Assembly: GCA_031216915.1 (NCBI GenBank)
Contig: CM062293.1
Span: forward strand, 147,320,285 to 147,384,284
Direction: 5' to 3'
Length of the DNA stretch: 64,000 nt
From: Pictodentalium vernedei
Taxonomy: Eukaryota; Mollusca; Scaphopoda; Dentaliida; Dentaliidae
In this document: positions 22,815 through 33,838 of the stretch, piece by piece
Position numbering within the stretch: the first letter of the stretch is position 1
How the letters are laid out: each line of letters starts with the position of its first letter
Made by a program: the position numbers and the translations under genes
Notes under the pieces: generated by a model
Told to the model about the DNA's origin: nothing
Seen by the model: only the letters and a program-made list of their open reading frames with translations
Databases searched by the model: none

Positions 22815-23177
22815 CAATGACACAGATTAAAATAGTTTATATTTAATATACCGGTATGGGGTAGAGTAACTGGTATTTCAGCCCAGCAAGCTCACAATAT
22901 TGCTCCACAACACATACTGATCTAGATTTCACTAGACTTGTGGAAGCCTATAATGTTAACAGTGAATTTCCAGAAGACAAAAGTTTTTTCAAGACTCAAA
23001 GCTGAGCAGCTGTTTGCAGTCAGCCTACTCAGATGGACAACATTAATCATACTGACCTGGAAATAAGCCCAAGGGTGCGCGAAGTGAAAGATGGAAAAAG
23101 TATATGGGTGGGCTTATTTTTAGATGCCAAGTTGACACAAAATTAGGTGATTTGGTCAATCTCATAACAAAGATGCA

Positions 23178-23665
23178 TTAACCCTTTACCTAATGAATCG
23201 TTTGCATCCACCCAACTAATTTACAAATTGAACAGTTGAAAAAAAATTTTTTTTTCAAACAATAACAAAACTACAGATAAAACTAGAATTCCTGTCATGA
23301 AATGCACACAAATAGCAAGTCGATGATCTGCGGGTTAATCTACGCGTTATTACCATAGTAATGCTATCAAATTCTGTATATATGGCCCGTGAACAAGCAA
23401 TGTTTCAGCCAATGGACCTCCGGGCATGTGTTTGCTATGAGTAACCAGGAGAACCTGCCGTGCTTTGGCTGCTATTCGATATGGCAGTTGCACTCAATTC
23501 CTGCGCACAATTAAGCCTAGATAAGCGCACAGTTCATGATAGGACTTCTAGTTTTAACTGTATATCATGTAACCTCTCTCATTAAGCTTGTTCCATTGAC
23601 GGGTCACATGATATAGTTGTGTTGAAATTTTCTGAAACGTCTAAAACAAAATAATTAAAATAACA
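23178..23665. mobile_element. Family D fold-back MITE, interrupted
   Basis: TTAACCCTTTACCTAATGAA opens the copy. The hairpin arms GTATATCATGTAACC and GGGTCACATGATATAG lie at 23560-23620. Between them and the left end an inverted-repeat element sits at about 23283-23552, with ends ACTAGAATTCCTGTCATGAA / TTCATGATAGGACTTCTAGT. Confidence 0.65.
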
Positions 23666-23667
23666 AT

Positions 23668-23760
23668 ATAAGTTACATGGCATGTAGCTGGCTGATACTA
23701 TAAGTTACATGGCGTGTAGCTGGCTGATACTATAAGTTATATGGCGTGTATCTGGCTGAT
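23668..23760. repeat. Tandem repeat, three units of about 33 bp
   Basis: TATAAGTTACATGGCGTGTAGCTGGCTGATAC-type unit repeated three times. An inverted copy of part of the unit (GCATCAGCCAGCTACACGCC) lies at about 24694-24714, on the far side of the hAT-type MITE. Confidence 0.8.
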
Positions 23761-23845
23761 ACATTGCCATACACGGCGATGAGAGTGCACATCAGGTGAA
23801 GCGAAGCAGAACCGGATATGAACTCTGAGAGCATTGTATGGAAAT

Positions 23846-24685
23846 CAGTGTTCACGCTGGCATGTGCCAAATGCACATGTTAAAAAAATCTGGCACAAAA
23901 TGTAAGCGCCTGGCACAAAAATTTGGCACATAAATTCAATATCACAAACCTGGTATATTCTTGATTTGTCCACATCATAAATTACAAAAAAAATAATCTC
24001 GTTCAATGGTGCACACAATGACCAGTCACACTCCAATTGTCCTTACCGGTGACCTCGGATTAAGAAGTCGTGTATTATGTAAACAATGCATGCCTTGTTT
24101 CTTCAACCAGTGAACAATAGACCAAAGTATCAAGTGTTTTTGTTGGTGGTACTTTCCTCATTGACCAAACTCAAAGATTAACACAGTAATAAAATGACAA
24201 AGGATTCAATTCACACGTCAATCAGTTATTGAAGAGATCATATATGTTTCACGATACTTTATTATTTTATGTTGCATTTTATGTCAAATTTGATTTTATA
24301 AAATTTTATGCTTTTTGTGTAGTACGGCTGCCATGGACTGGTCGTAATCCACGATGCAGCAGTGATGTCCTCTCATGTGTTTACCAGGTAATAAAAATCA
24401 TCATCAGCAAAATTTCAATTAATAAAGCATGAGGTACAACCTGGTGCTTCATTAATTAAATGTTTGATGAGTATTCTTATAATTACTGTTTGGAATCTAA
24501 TATTATTGCATCCGTGGAAATATTGCCTACACGTGGAAAGTGACCAATAAACAATGGCTGCACTGTAGTTCTCTCACATGAAATACCCATGGCATAAAAC
24601 TTTCATTTGGCACAACAAATTTTCATTTGGCACAAAAAAATATTCAGCTTTGGCACATTAAAATATTGAGCCAGTGTGAACACTG
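23846..24685. mobile_element. hAT-type MITE (840 bp) with 8-bp target duplication
   Basis: Ends CAGTGTTCACGCTGGC and GCCAGTGTGAACACTG are inverted; the target duplication ATGGAAAT is perfect at 23838-23845 and 24686-24693. Several TTTGGCACA/TGTGCCAAA copies sit subterminally in both ends, the usual place for transposase binding sites. No transposase inside; the short frames are not meaningful. TIR plus 8-bp TSD define hAT. Confidence 0.92.
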
Positions 24686-24902
24686 ATGGAAATGCATCAG
24701 CCAGCTACACGCCATGTAACATATTTATTATGTAGAAAGTCCATGTAAATCAAGGGATTAATAAATTTTCACAAGAAACAAAGAACAATCAGGCGTTTAT
24801 TTTTCAGAAGCTGCAATTGATAGCACCACGCAGAATCATCAACAGTTATTGGAACCGGTATGTATCCATGGTGACAGTAAACAATCTTCGCTGTTCGATG
24901 TG

Positions 24903-24978
24903 CAATATTTCGTCCCCTGAGTTGCAATGTGTTTTATGTGCCAGTAGGCACATAAAACACATTGGAACTCAGGGGACA
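24903..24978. repeat. Hairpin with GTGCCAGTAGGCAC apex
   Basis: GTCCCCTGAGTTGCAATGTG and its near-complement enclose TTTTATGTGCCAGTAGGCACATAAAA. The apex equals that of family A2 hairpins although the stem bases differ. Confidence 0.8.
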
Positions 24979-25814
24979 GTTTGTTTACAAAATGAAACTT
25001 ATCGCTACAAGCATATCTGAACTACCCTTACATACATTTACGGTCATTACTACCTGAAAAAGGTAAAAAAAGGTACTTTTAAATGTTCAAAATATCACTT
25101 TCAATCTGCTGAGTAAACTGTAAAGAAAATGTTCGCTTCAAGTTCAGCATAAAAAATCGATAGACTTTGAAGTTTGGTCGGTATAGACTAGAGTGGTAAA
25201 AACAACAAAGAACTTTTGGGACTACAAATTATATTTTCTGTCTATTTTTTAAATATTTAATGTTTTAAATCAATAAATACAGTACATTGAAAATGTTTTT
25301 GGTATTTAAATTCTCTTATTTTGTTTCAATACGAATTCTGAAAACTCAAAGCGAGTGGAAATGCATCAATTTGATCAAACTAGTAATGGCTGCTACTAGC
25401 CTGATATCAAATAATATCAGGTGAGTTATCTGATGCGGCGGAACTCTAAGATGGTATTCAAACGTTCTAACTGGACAAACTAACTTTGAGGCATAATAAA
25501 TTACGATATCAAGTATGTTGGGAAAGTGGGTTCTTTTTCGTTGTTACTACTTACTAGCACAGCTGTCATCGATGTTGTAATTCCAAAGTCAGGGACAGAG
25601 CTTAATTACAAGGAGGGGACTTTGAAACTGAAATCTGAAAAGTTGGTAGATGGGTTTATTTTCGATTATGGGCTTATTCCTGGGTTGGTATGGTAACCAA
25701 AAAACAACAGCCCTGATTAGATGATATCTACTCAAAATGATTATGAAAACTTTCAATGACAAAGTATATACAATCCAGCCTCAATGAAAAGTGAACAGTG
25801 GCACACTGTGCGTG

Positions 25815-26178
25815 TTAACCCTTTACTCAACGTAACAGCCAAAACTGGTCAGTGCTATTTTCAAAAATCGGCAATTAATTTTCCTTATTTTTTTCATTTT
25901 TTTTTCTCAAAAACATAGGTTATGACCCCTCTTTGAAACGAGCTCATCAAGCTCATTCCAAAGATGGGTCGTGAAAAGCTGACGACACTTGCAAAAAAAT
26001 TCTTGAATAACTATTTTTTTTCATTTTTTTTTCTCAAAAACATAGATTATGACCCCTCTTTGGAACGAGCTCATCAAGCTCATTCCAAAGAGGGGTCATA
26101 ACCTATGTTTTTGAGACAAAAAATGAAAAAAAATAGAATTCAAGTGTCGTCAGCTTTTCATGTTAGGTAAAGGGTTAA
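25815..26178. mobile_element. Family C MITE with duplicated hairpin
   Basis: TTAA then CCCTTTACTCAACGTAACAG; GTTAGGTAAAGGG then TTAA. It contains two CATAGRTTATGACCCCTCTT blocks (about 25912 and 26040) and is 356 bp against about 240 for other copies, so an internal segment was duplicated. Confidence 0.82.
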
Positions 26179-27017
26179 TTAAAGAAGAAGTTGTGTCATG
26201 ACTACTACATGTATATTTTATTTATTTACAAATACATTTCTTAGAAATCTTCAGTTTTTTTTTATTGACTGATGTTCCACTACATCATCAATTTATGTCT
26301 TCGAAGAAGGCATGCCTTGATAATGAAGTTGCACTTGAGCCATCACAGTTCAGACAAATCAATGTCACACTACCCTCTCCCCCCATCCCCCAATTAAAAA
26401 AGTCCCAGTGTACTATGAAAAGTATGCAACACGTTTGGCAAATTCAAAGGGTTATGAGTTTCACAAATAGTACTTTTTCTTGGTCATGGAACAAATTAGA
26501 TGAACTGTTTACCAAACCCTTCTTGATGAATTCAGCAGCACTAGGGCTAACAAATGAATCAGCCATATCAAGTCTGCAATAAAGATGGAGATGTCATCAG
26601 TATCATTATGTGAAAGAAGAGTACATAATGGCAAATCTATTGGGAAATTAGGAGTGATTGGAAGGGATCAGGGTCACACAAAAGTTTACTGCAGGCAGCA
26701 AATAATGCTATAATGGGAAGGAATTGTTTTTTGTGTTGACTGACATAACGTCTGAAAGTATCACCAGAGCATCTTCAAACAGAACACCATCTCTATCAAA
26801 ACAAACTGTAATAGTCTGACTTTCTTGACAGCGAAATTGATTTTATTTCAATGAGTCCAAGTTAGTTTACTGCACCAATTCAATCTTTTCATCAATAATT
26901 TACCATGATTGATTAATGAGAGTTTAATGTCACTTGGCAGCCAAAAAGTACAAGAAAGTTTTTGAGTAAAATTTTTAGCACCAGTCTTTTGATTTTGAAA
27001 GAGGGAGGCACTCTGCA

Positions 27018-28725
27018 TACAGTGGAACTCTGTTAATTTAATAGCCACTTTGCCAATGAAAATTATTCAATTAACAGGAGTATTCCAGAGTGAAAAAATT
27101 TTATGAGAATGCTTGTTCCGTTCACGTGGAGATTATGCAAATTTAAATCTGCACAAACGGATGACCGGTTAGCCAAATATTGCCACTTGAATGGTAAAGT
27201 CTAAGTAACTTAACCAGCCTTTCTTGTGTCTGATAGATTTTTAGATTTTTGCGTTGGGAGGCTATACATATATTTCAATTCCACGCAATATATGAATACT
27301 TATTAATGATAAAGAAGCAGTTTCCCAAGAATTTTTACGAAGTGGAATGTTCGGTTACCCATCCAAAACCCAGTGAACTAGTGTTGAACGATTTTTACTA
27401 ATCACCAGGTAGTAGTCGGCGATTAATCGACTAGTTGGTTATGCAATGTCAGATGATAAACTAAGCAATAAATCCTACAAAACTGTGGATTTAACTGAAT
27501 TCATTGGCTGGAGTGGCTTCCAAATTACGATACAATTAATGGGTCTAACTGCATGAAATTACGGAAGCCGATGTCTCCATGTGCTTACGACCAAACAACC
27601 GGTGATGCAAAAAATAAATTGGTCTAAAAATAAATCTTTGGTGTTCCAATATTCGGTTCTGTCAAATATTTTTAAGCTAAATTGAACTTTTCTCCCAAAA
27701 TTCCCTTGTTTTTTGTGATCTAATAAGAAATTTCTGCATTTATTACTGTGCTAAAAAATTTGAAAGCAGAAAACAGGTCACTGAAAAAATGTACTCTGAT
27801 GACGTGATTGTTCCATGACCTGCATAACTTAATCAACCCCCAATGAAAAGCTAGACAAACTATAAACAATAGTCTCATTGAATATTAAACACATCACGTG
27901 ACCAAACAGTGCGATTTGTTTGGTCAGTATGTGCACTACATAATGCGAGTTGTAAAACTTCATTCAGTAGTAAATATCATCATGTGATGTTTTGTTTTCT
28001 GACCAGTCTTATTACAGCAACATTTACTCCAAACAAGAACATACTGAAAAAGCATGAACATCTGTAGAGAGCTTTTGTTTCCAATGTAAAAGCACGAATG
28101 CATTAGCGCACCTCAAATCGAAAGCACTGAATTAATTTTAATAAAATGAAATTAAATTTCTTAAAGTTACACAAAGTGGAAACTTCAAGGCTTTAGAGAA
28201 TACATTCAGGCAACTAATTGACAAGTGATTCACTAATCGGTTAACAGATTTGTTTAGTACTAATCGCGTCGACTAGTCGAAAAATCATTTCAACACTACC
28301 GTGAATGGTCAGCCTGTTAGAGTCATTTCTGACATTTTGCACACTGTATTCAATTAACAGCGAACGTGTCACTTTCCTGTATTCCAGAGAAAAACTTGGC
28401 ATTTATTCTATTTGATCTTGTTTGACAGAGCTTTATGAGCTCTGTCAAACAAGATATAATAGATTAAATACCTGTATTGGATGTATGATGTACTGTGGCA
28501 AAATAGGCCTATAAACAAAGGAAAACTAGGGAGAGTCAGAGTAATTTCTCGACAGGTTACAAGATTTTTTATTCAATTAACAGGAGTTTACTCTATAACC
28601 TATATTCAATTAACAGGTTAAATTTGAACTGGAGGTATGGTAAATGGTCTTGTGTTGGAAAATTATATTCAATTAACAGGGTTATTCAGTTAAGAGATAT
28701 CCAATTAAGTGGGTTCCACTGTACT
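27018..28725. mobile_element. Family B MITE split by an insertion
   Basis: Left end TACAGTGGAACTCTGTTAAT at 27018; right end AAGTGGGTTCCACTGTA at about 28725. Central hairpin at 28425-28460 (GACAGAGCTTTATGAGCTCTGTC). About 1.25 kb of foreign sequence between about 27075 and 28345 includes a hAT-type MITE. Confidence 0.75.
27379..28298. mobile_element. hAT-type MITE (about 920 bp)
   Basis: Ends TAGTGTTGAACGATTTTT and AAAATCATTTCAACACTA are inverted, with CGACTAG/GATTAATCG-type subterminal motifs. Flanks CAGTGAAC (27371-27378) and CCGTGAAT (28299-28306) share six of eight bases, a decayed 8-bp duplication. No ORF of note. Confidence 0.75.
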
Positions 28726-29059
28726 GATCGCTACCATTTGAAGTGTATCAGAATATTGTTGAGACCCGGCACCAGGAAAATGTTTTCAAAAATAACATCA
28801 GCGAACATGATTTCCCTGCATCTTAGAAACTTCCAGGAAGTATGCTGTGTACATGAAGCAAAGTGAACATTGATACTGGCCGTGTGCAAGAAATACACTT
28901 GCAGACACTGATGCAACTGACCATTTCCTTTGGAACTAACTTACAAAACAATTCAGTGCTATTCATTTCTGAAAGTTCGTCTGCACACCATTCACCTTAT
29001 TGGTGCACAGTAAAAGGGGATTCTAAAATATTGTCCATTTTCTGAATAAGCCTGTCACA

Positions 29060-29305
29060 GCAGTAATCAAATTTACTTATGGCACTGAATTTCAAACCAA
29101 GAGGTTCATGGTTTGATCCCCGCCAGGGGTAACTGCATTGTGTCCTTGGGCAAGGCACTTAATCCTGATTGCCCACATGGGGGCAAGGTGGAGCTGTGTA
29201 CTAAGGCGTCCTGCACGTTGATGGTGAACCTGTCTTCAACCAATGCTAACCCTGCTTGTGTGGAGTTGGTATGCTGGCGAGTCTGACAGTTGTATGCTGT
29301 TGGGA
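29060..29305 (+). mobile_element. SINE with tRNA-like head type 2, degenerate
   Basis: GGTTTGATCCCCGCC (B box) then ACTGCATTGTGTCCTTGGGC and the body to about 29290. The A-box part is diverged and the tail missing. Confidence 0.7.
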
Positions 29306-29309
29306 CCTG

Positions 29310-30035
29310 ATTTGAACAAACTTGAATCTGCCCCCCATAAAAATGATGTATACCAAATATAAAATTATTCTGACTGAGGGATCAGAAGAAGATTCTTAAA
29401 GAATTATTCCTCATCTTGCACAAAGTTAAACTTCGGGGTCCCACAGTGAGCCCAAATATGAAACATTATTTGAACAAATTTGAATCAGACTCCCTTAATG
29501 ACGTTGTGTTCAATATATTATAATATTTGGACTGGCAGATCTGAAGAAGGCTATTTTCAAAGAATATTCCTCATATTACACCAATTTAAAATTCGGGCAA
29601 CCAGAGGGTGCCCAAATATGAACATAGGGACTTGATTTGAACAAATTCAAATCTGACTCTCCCCCACCACCCCACACCCCAGATGCTGTATAACAAATAT
29701 CAAAAGATTTTGACTGGTGGATCTGAATAAGAACATTTTTAAAGAATTTTTCACATATTGCACTGCATGAAAGATAAAATTCCGGCTCTGACAAGGAGCC
29801 CAAATATGAACTTGCTGACTCGATTTGAACAAACTTTGAATCTGAGCTCCATAAAGATGCTGGATATCAAATATCAAATGATTCTGACAGATGGATTAAA
29901 ATAAGATTTTCAAAGAGTATTCTTCATATTGTACCAAGTTAATATTTGGGCCCAAATATGAATTCAGGGGCTTGATTAGAACAAACCTAAAACTGCTCCC
30001 CATACGGATGCTTAATATTAAATATCAAAAGGTTC
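29310..30035. repeat. Diverged array of about 165-bp units (about 5)
   Basis: GATTTGAACAAA..GAATCTG and ACCAAATAT(C)AAAAGATT blocks recur near 29350, 29510, 29692, 29867 and 30015. Same family as 1290-2870 but more diverged. From 30040 to 30465 I see no gene or recognisable repeat. Confidence 0.75.
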
Positions 30036-30469
30036 TCACCCATGGATCATAAGAGTTTCAGGGGGTATTTTCTCTCCACATTTTTGTTATATCAAATGAC
30101 TGGTGGCACGTGCACATGTCACTTCCAACATTTTGACAATTCTTTGTCTGCTGTAAATAACGACCGACAACTGGGCAGAATACCGAATATACTATTCAAC
30201 AATGGAATTGATGTGCATACATATATGTTGTTGACAGCAAATACCATACCAATACCGAGGTAAACCATTTTAAAAACACCATTAACAAAACTGAACTTCA
30301 AATTTCAATACTGCCTAGATCTGTCGACTACTACAATCTCACTATGACTTATTACCACCTAATTGATAAAACTGAAGGTTTATTGTAACCCTTCATCACC
30401 TCTCCGTCACCTTCCATCATTTAGCTGGCACAAATAGACCAAGCCTGAATATAAGCAATCTGTCATTTG

Positions 30470-30665
30470 CAGAATGAGGTCCCCAGAGGGTGGCTGTGCT
30501 GATGCTATCCCATACAATGGGCTAGTTTATCCTCTGGGTACATCTATCTGTTCGTGTTTGAGACCTTGATTCAGATTGTGGCTCACAGAGGGTAAATTTA
30601 GTGATGCTACCCTGCTGTGCAGGGTAGCATCACCAAATTCACCCTCTGGGTATCTTATTTTGCAG
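30470..30665. mobile_element. Family H palindromic MITE
   Basis: CAGAGGGTAAATTTAGTGATG and its complement enclose CTACCCTGCTGTGCAGGGTAG at about 30587-30652. Confidence 0.75.
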
Positions 30666-30824
30666 ATGACAGTCTGCTTATTTTCAGGCTTGAAACAGAC
30701 AATAACTTATGGAGTACTTTTAATTCCTTGCCCTCACATAAAGGAAAAAGGGTTTAAAAATGATTCGGTCTCAAATTTTGTATGAAGTCATGAATGTGTG
30801 CTGGTCCCAGAAGAGTCAACTTAC

Positions 30825-30861
30825 CTTTCACAGACACAGAGTGGCTAAAAGTCTGCATCAT
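30825..30861 (-). CDS. TRAPPC13: TRAPPC13 initial coding exon (probable)
   Basis: On the minus strand ATGATGCAGACTTTTAGC begins a 37-nt coding stretch that ends AAAG before GTAAGT at 30824-30819. It encodes MMQTFSHSVSVK and ends in phase 1, exactly the phase exon 2 needs, giving ...HSVSVK-VMRL, aligned with HLLALKVMRL of the family. The TTTGTTTCATTTTCTATGATGCAG stretch could instead be a splice acceptor, making this a 28-nt internal exon starting at ACTTTTAGCC. Either way the donor and phase fit. Intron 1 is then about 8.7 kb. Confidence 0.6.
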
Positions 30862-31113
30862 AGAAAATGAAACAAAAATCAATTGCTGGATGTGTTATAG
30901 CTCTGTGAATTGACAATGAATCGCTTAGTCTGGAATAAGTTGATTATCCATGATTATCTTACTCTATAATTCAATAATATGTAAAATCTTGGGGGATGAA
31001 ACATTCCACCATCTTACTTTCTGTTTGTCTATGAATAATATAATATTTAACATTTGCGTGGTAAATTTTACAAACATAAAGTAAAGCATACTAGTAATAG
31101 TACAAGGTCAGTC

Positions 31114-31366
31114 TTAACCCTTTACCTAACACAGCTTTTTTGAAAAATAAATTAAATTTCACAGTTTTTGAAAAAAAATTCTCACAATGTTTCAATAAAA
31201 CCATATAGCTGTGGATATCATTAGAACCGACTCGACGAGCCGGTTCTAATGATATCCATATTTGTATGGTTTTATCGAGATATTGGTAAGATATTTTAGG
31301 CTGCGGTAGGCTTATTTTAGTCAATTTCCTGGCAGTGTTTGGCCGCTATGTTAGGTAAAGGCTTAT
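31114..31366. mobile_element. Fold-back MITE, family E
   Basis: TTAACCCTTTACCTAACACAGC at left, GCTATGTTAGGTAAAGGC at right. Hairpin at about 31197-31278, arms ATAAAACCATATAG... and GATATCATTAGAACCG with apex ACTCGACGAG. Same ends as C and D, different stem. Confidence 0.8.
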
Positions 31367-31401
31367 GGCTTTACCCTTTATCTAACAAACTGACTACATC
31401 T

Positions 31402-31729
31402 CCCGGTTAGCCCTTGGATGGGTGACCATCTGTGCGATCGATTCAGACTCCTGCGTTGTGTCCTTGGGCAAAGCACTTAACCCTGATTGTCCACATTGGG
31501 GCATGATGACACCATGTACTGAGGCGTACTGCATGCTGATGGTGTGCATGTCTTCAACCAATTTAACCCTGCCTGTGCTGCAGTGCAGAGTTACAATGTT
31601 TCGGAGCTGGCCGCTGCTCGTCGGTTCTCTCCCGGTACTCCGGCTTCCTCCACTTGTAAAACTGTCACTGACATGATATGACCTTGGCTGTTAAAGTGTT
31701 GTTAAACCTTAATGAATATTAATAATAAT
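31402..31729 (+). mobile_element. SINE with partial 5S rRNA-like head
   Basis: Starts CCCGGTTAGCCCTTGGATGG, the 3' half of the 5S-like head, then the common body and an AATAATAATT tail. An 11-bp duplication TGACTACATCT lies at 31391-31401 and 31730-31740, so this is a 5'-truncated insertion. Confidence 0.85.
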
Positions 31730-31879
31730 TGACTACATCTACCCACATAATTTATATTGAGCAGTTGAGATAAAAATAAAAATTTTCAACAAAATCATAT
31801 CATGTGACGCCCTCATTGGAACAAGCTCATTGAGCTTGTTCCAATGAGGGGTCACATGATATGTTTTAATTAATCCAGG

Positions 31880-32312
31880 GGAGCACTGGTGAAGCGAGAC
31901 CGCTTCTCGTTAGATCACCAAAGTTAAGCAATGTCGAGCTGGGTTAATCCTTGGATGAGTGACCACTCAGCGATTGATTCAGGTGCTTCCTGTAGTAGTG
32001 GCTGGTGTGCGATCGGCGAAGTTTGAGTGTGTGACACTGTGACGTTCAGTCACATGCCAGCTGTGAACGTTGGGAATGTTCACCAGGACTACGTTAGCCC
32101 CACCATATCTAGGTGTAAAATAGGGACCTGTTGAGGTGCTTGCCTTGCGTGCCCGTCTGTGGAGCACCGGTAGTATGCTCGGTTGAGTTGAGCTGAGAAT
32201 GTCATAGAATGAACAAAGGGTGTGTACGTCTATGATACGGGATAATAATGTAAGTCAGAGAGCACTGTGGTGAATACTAGATGTTAACATTGCATTATTA
32301 TTATTATTAAAA
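31880..32312 (+). mobile_element. SINE with 5S rRNA-like head and a different body
   Basis: The head CGTTAGATCACCAAAGTTAAG ... CTTGGATGAGTGACC at 31905-31970 is clearly 5S-like. The rest (to the ATT-repeat tail near 32295-32312) lacks the TGTGTCCTTGGGCAAG body of the other copies. A second 5S-headed family. Confidence 0.7.
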
Positions 32313-32317
32313 TTGTT

Positions 32318-32648
32318 TTGCAATTTTTATTGGGTTTTTAATGGCACTTTTGACCACCAGGGTCACCTCATGTTGGACAGTTTTTATGAATTGAGGAAGC
32401 CGGAATATCTGGAAAGAACCACTGAGCAATGGCAACCATCTGTCAGACTCCCCAACATACTTACTCTGTCCACTTAGGGTTTGCACTAGTTTGACAACAA
32501 CTGCACCATCGACCTTAGTACACAGCACCACCATGTCCAGACATGGGTAATCAGGATTAAATAACTTACCCAAGGACACAACGGAGTTACCCTGGAGGCG
32601 ATTAATCGAATCATGGACCTTTCAGTTTGAAGTCCATTTCCGTAACCT
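32318..32648 (-). mobile_element. SINE with tRNA-like head type 2, degenerate
   Basis: Body motifs ACTTACCCAAGGACACAACG and GGCACTTTTGACCACCAGGG on the minus strand, and a decayed head to about 32648. Confidence 0.7.
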
Positions 32649-32711
32649 GTTTGAAAAATTTGAAAAAAATTAACAGAATAAATTTTGATATCATGTGTGT
32701 TTGGATAAAGG

Positions 32712-32925
32712 GTGAACCTTTTATTTAACATAATATCAAAATATGGGCATTATATTGGTAGTATTCACAAAAACTGTCATTCAAATTTCATTATCTCATC
32801 AAACCCATTCCAATGAGGGGATCCTAATTTACATATCTGTAGAAAAAAAAAAATTTTTTCAAGTTACTTGGACATTTTTTTTGCAAGTACACAGCTTCTG
32901 CATGTCCTAAATAGTTAACGGACAA
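32712..32925. mobile_element. Family D-like MITE, degenerate
   Basis: AACCTTTTATTTAACATAAT at left; CATGTCCTAAATAGTTAAC at right. The hairpin is reduced to CCCATTCCAATGAGGGG. Confidence 0.55.
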
Positions 32926-32959
32926 TAAGGCAAAAATTTGCCCTCCTCAAAACCCACAA

Positions 32960-33230
32960 AAAACAAAACCCACATTCCTTCCAAGTGATTTTCAAATACC
33001 CTCTGAGTATTTTGAAGATATTTTTTCAGCAAATCTAGTCATGGCTGCTGTGAAGCAGCCATGACTAGAGTTGAAAAATTAATCAAAATATAACAAGAAA
33101 TCATTGGTGAAAAAATCCATTCAATTTCCAGGGAAAAATATGTTTAAATATGCCCAAATTATACTTATATCAGAGACAAGAGAAATCCTGTGCTGGGCAC
33201 AGGAGCATGCAAAGAGTTACGTTTCCATAG
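32960..33230. mobile_element. Fold-back MITE, family G
   Basis: Hairpin at 33033-33072: TCTAGTCATGGCTGCTGTGA / AGCAGCCATGACTAGA. Flanks match the other G copies (AATCATTGG, ACCCTCTGAGTATTTT). Confidence 0.65.
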
Positions 33231-33232
33231 TA

Positions 33233-33350
33233 TGGCTTATTTACTTATTTTATTTATTTGATTATCAGTACTGGGGCCATATCATGCTGGATAGTTTAAT
33301 TTACGGGTGGAGAAGTTCTTCTGAATGCTCTGTCACAGTTGCATTCTTAT
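33233..33350 (-). mobile_element. SINE 3' fragment
   Basis: TTATTTATTTG tail followed by GGCCATATCATGCTGGATAG and ACGGGTGGAGAAG, the end of the common SINE body; head and most of the body absent. From 33360 to 33838 nothing is supported. Confidence 0.55.
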
Positions 33351-33838
33351 CTTAGGTTACAATACAGTGTTTTCGTGCAAACAGCACCTCTAGCAGTTTG
33401 CACCCCAACCTTTAATGGAAAAAAGTTCCTGGAATTATCCGATTGGTGGAAAATGAACTGAGCTTGCAAGTGTGAATAAAATTAAAAAGTGCATGTTTTG
33501 GAAAAGATATAAAATATTGGTGACTATTGTCTTCTGAAATGTGTGAGAGAAGATTAAAATTGGGTAGGGGTAGGTAAAAATATGTCTATTTCATTCAGTG
33601 TGAAACTGGACTGGAGTACAGGAAGCTCCAAATTTAAAGGCAAAATTCACATGGCAACCTGTATTTTTTTTCAGGATATTTTTTTCATGAGATGATAAAC
33701 TAAATGGATAGATGGTTGTTTTTGCCCAAATCAGCTTGATGAGATGGGGAAAGGAGGAAAGATTAGTGCTGTCGTCAATGGAAAAAAACACTGTATTGTA
33801 ACCCTTAGATATGCAATCTTCCATCCAATACAACACAC

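Larger units (their letters stand above)
23048..25705. mobile_element. Composite element with AATAAGCCCA inverted ends
   Basis: CATACTGACCTGGAAATAAG at 23048 and the complement of ATTCCTGGGTTGGTATGG (about 25675-25693) are imperfect inverted ends, and each is followed inward by a second AATAAGCCCA/AATAAACCCA. About 2.65 kb, largely made of later insertions (family D, M, hAT-type MITEs). Boundaries are tentative. Confidence 0.5.
31374..32712. mobile_element. Family D fold-back MITE carrying three SINEs
   Basis: The left end CCCTTTATCTAACAAACTGA resumes at ACCCACATAATTTATATTGA after the first SINE. The hairpin at about 31795-31865 (CATATCATGTGACGCCCTCA arm) follows, and the right end TTGGATAAAGGG lies at about 32700. 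Two more SINEs lie between hairpin and right end. Confidence 0.7.

Noticed and set aside
26519-26580. Possible minus-strand exon (ADSFVSPSAAEFIKKGL) between TTTATTGCAG and GTAAAC, reminiscent of hydroxysteroid dehydrogenase tails
   Set aside because: Only 62 bp, no partner exon found, and it lies inside the TRAPPC13 intron on the same strand with an unsuitable phase. Chance is likely.
31905-31970. A 5S rRNA gene
   Set aside because: Only the internal promoter region resembles 5S; both ends are SINE sequence.
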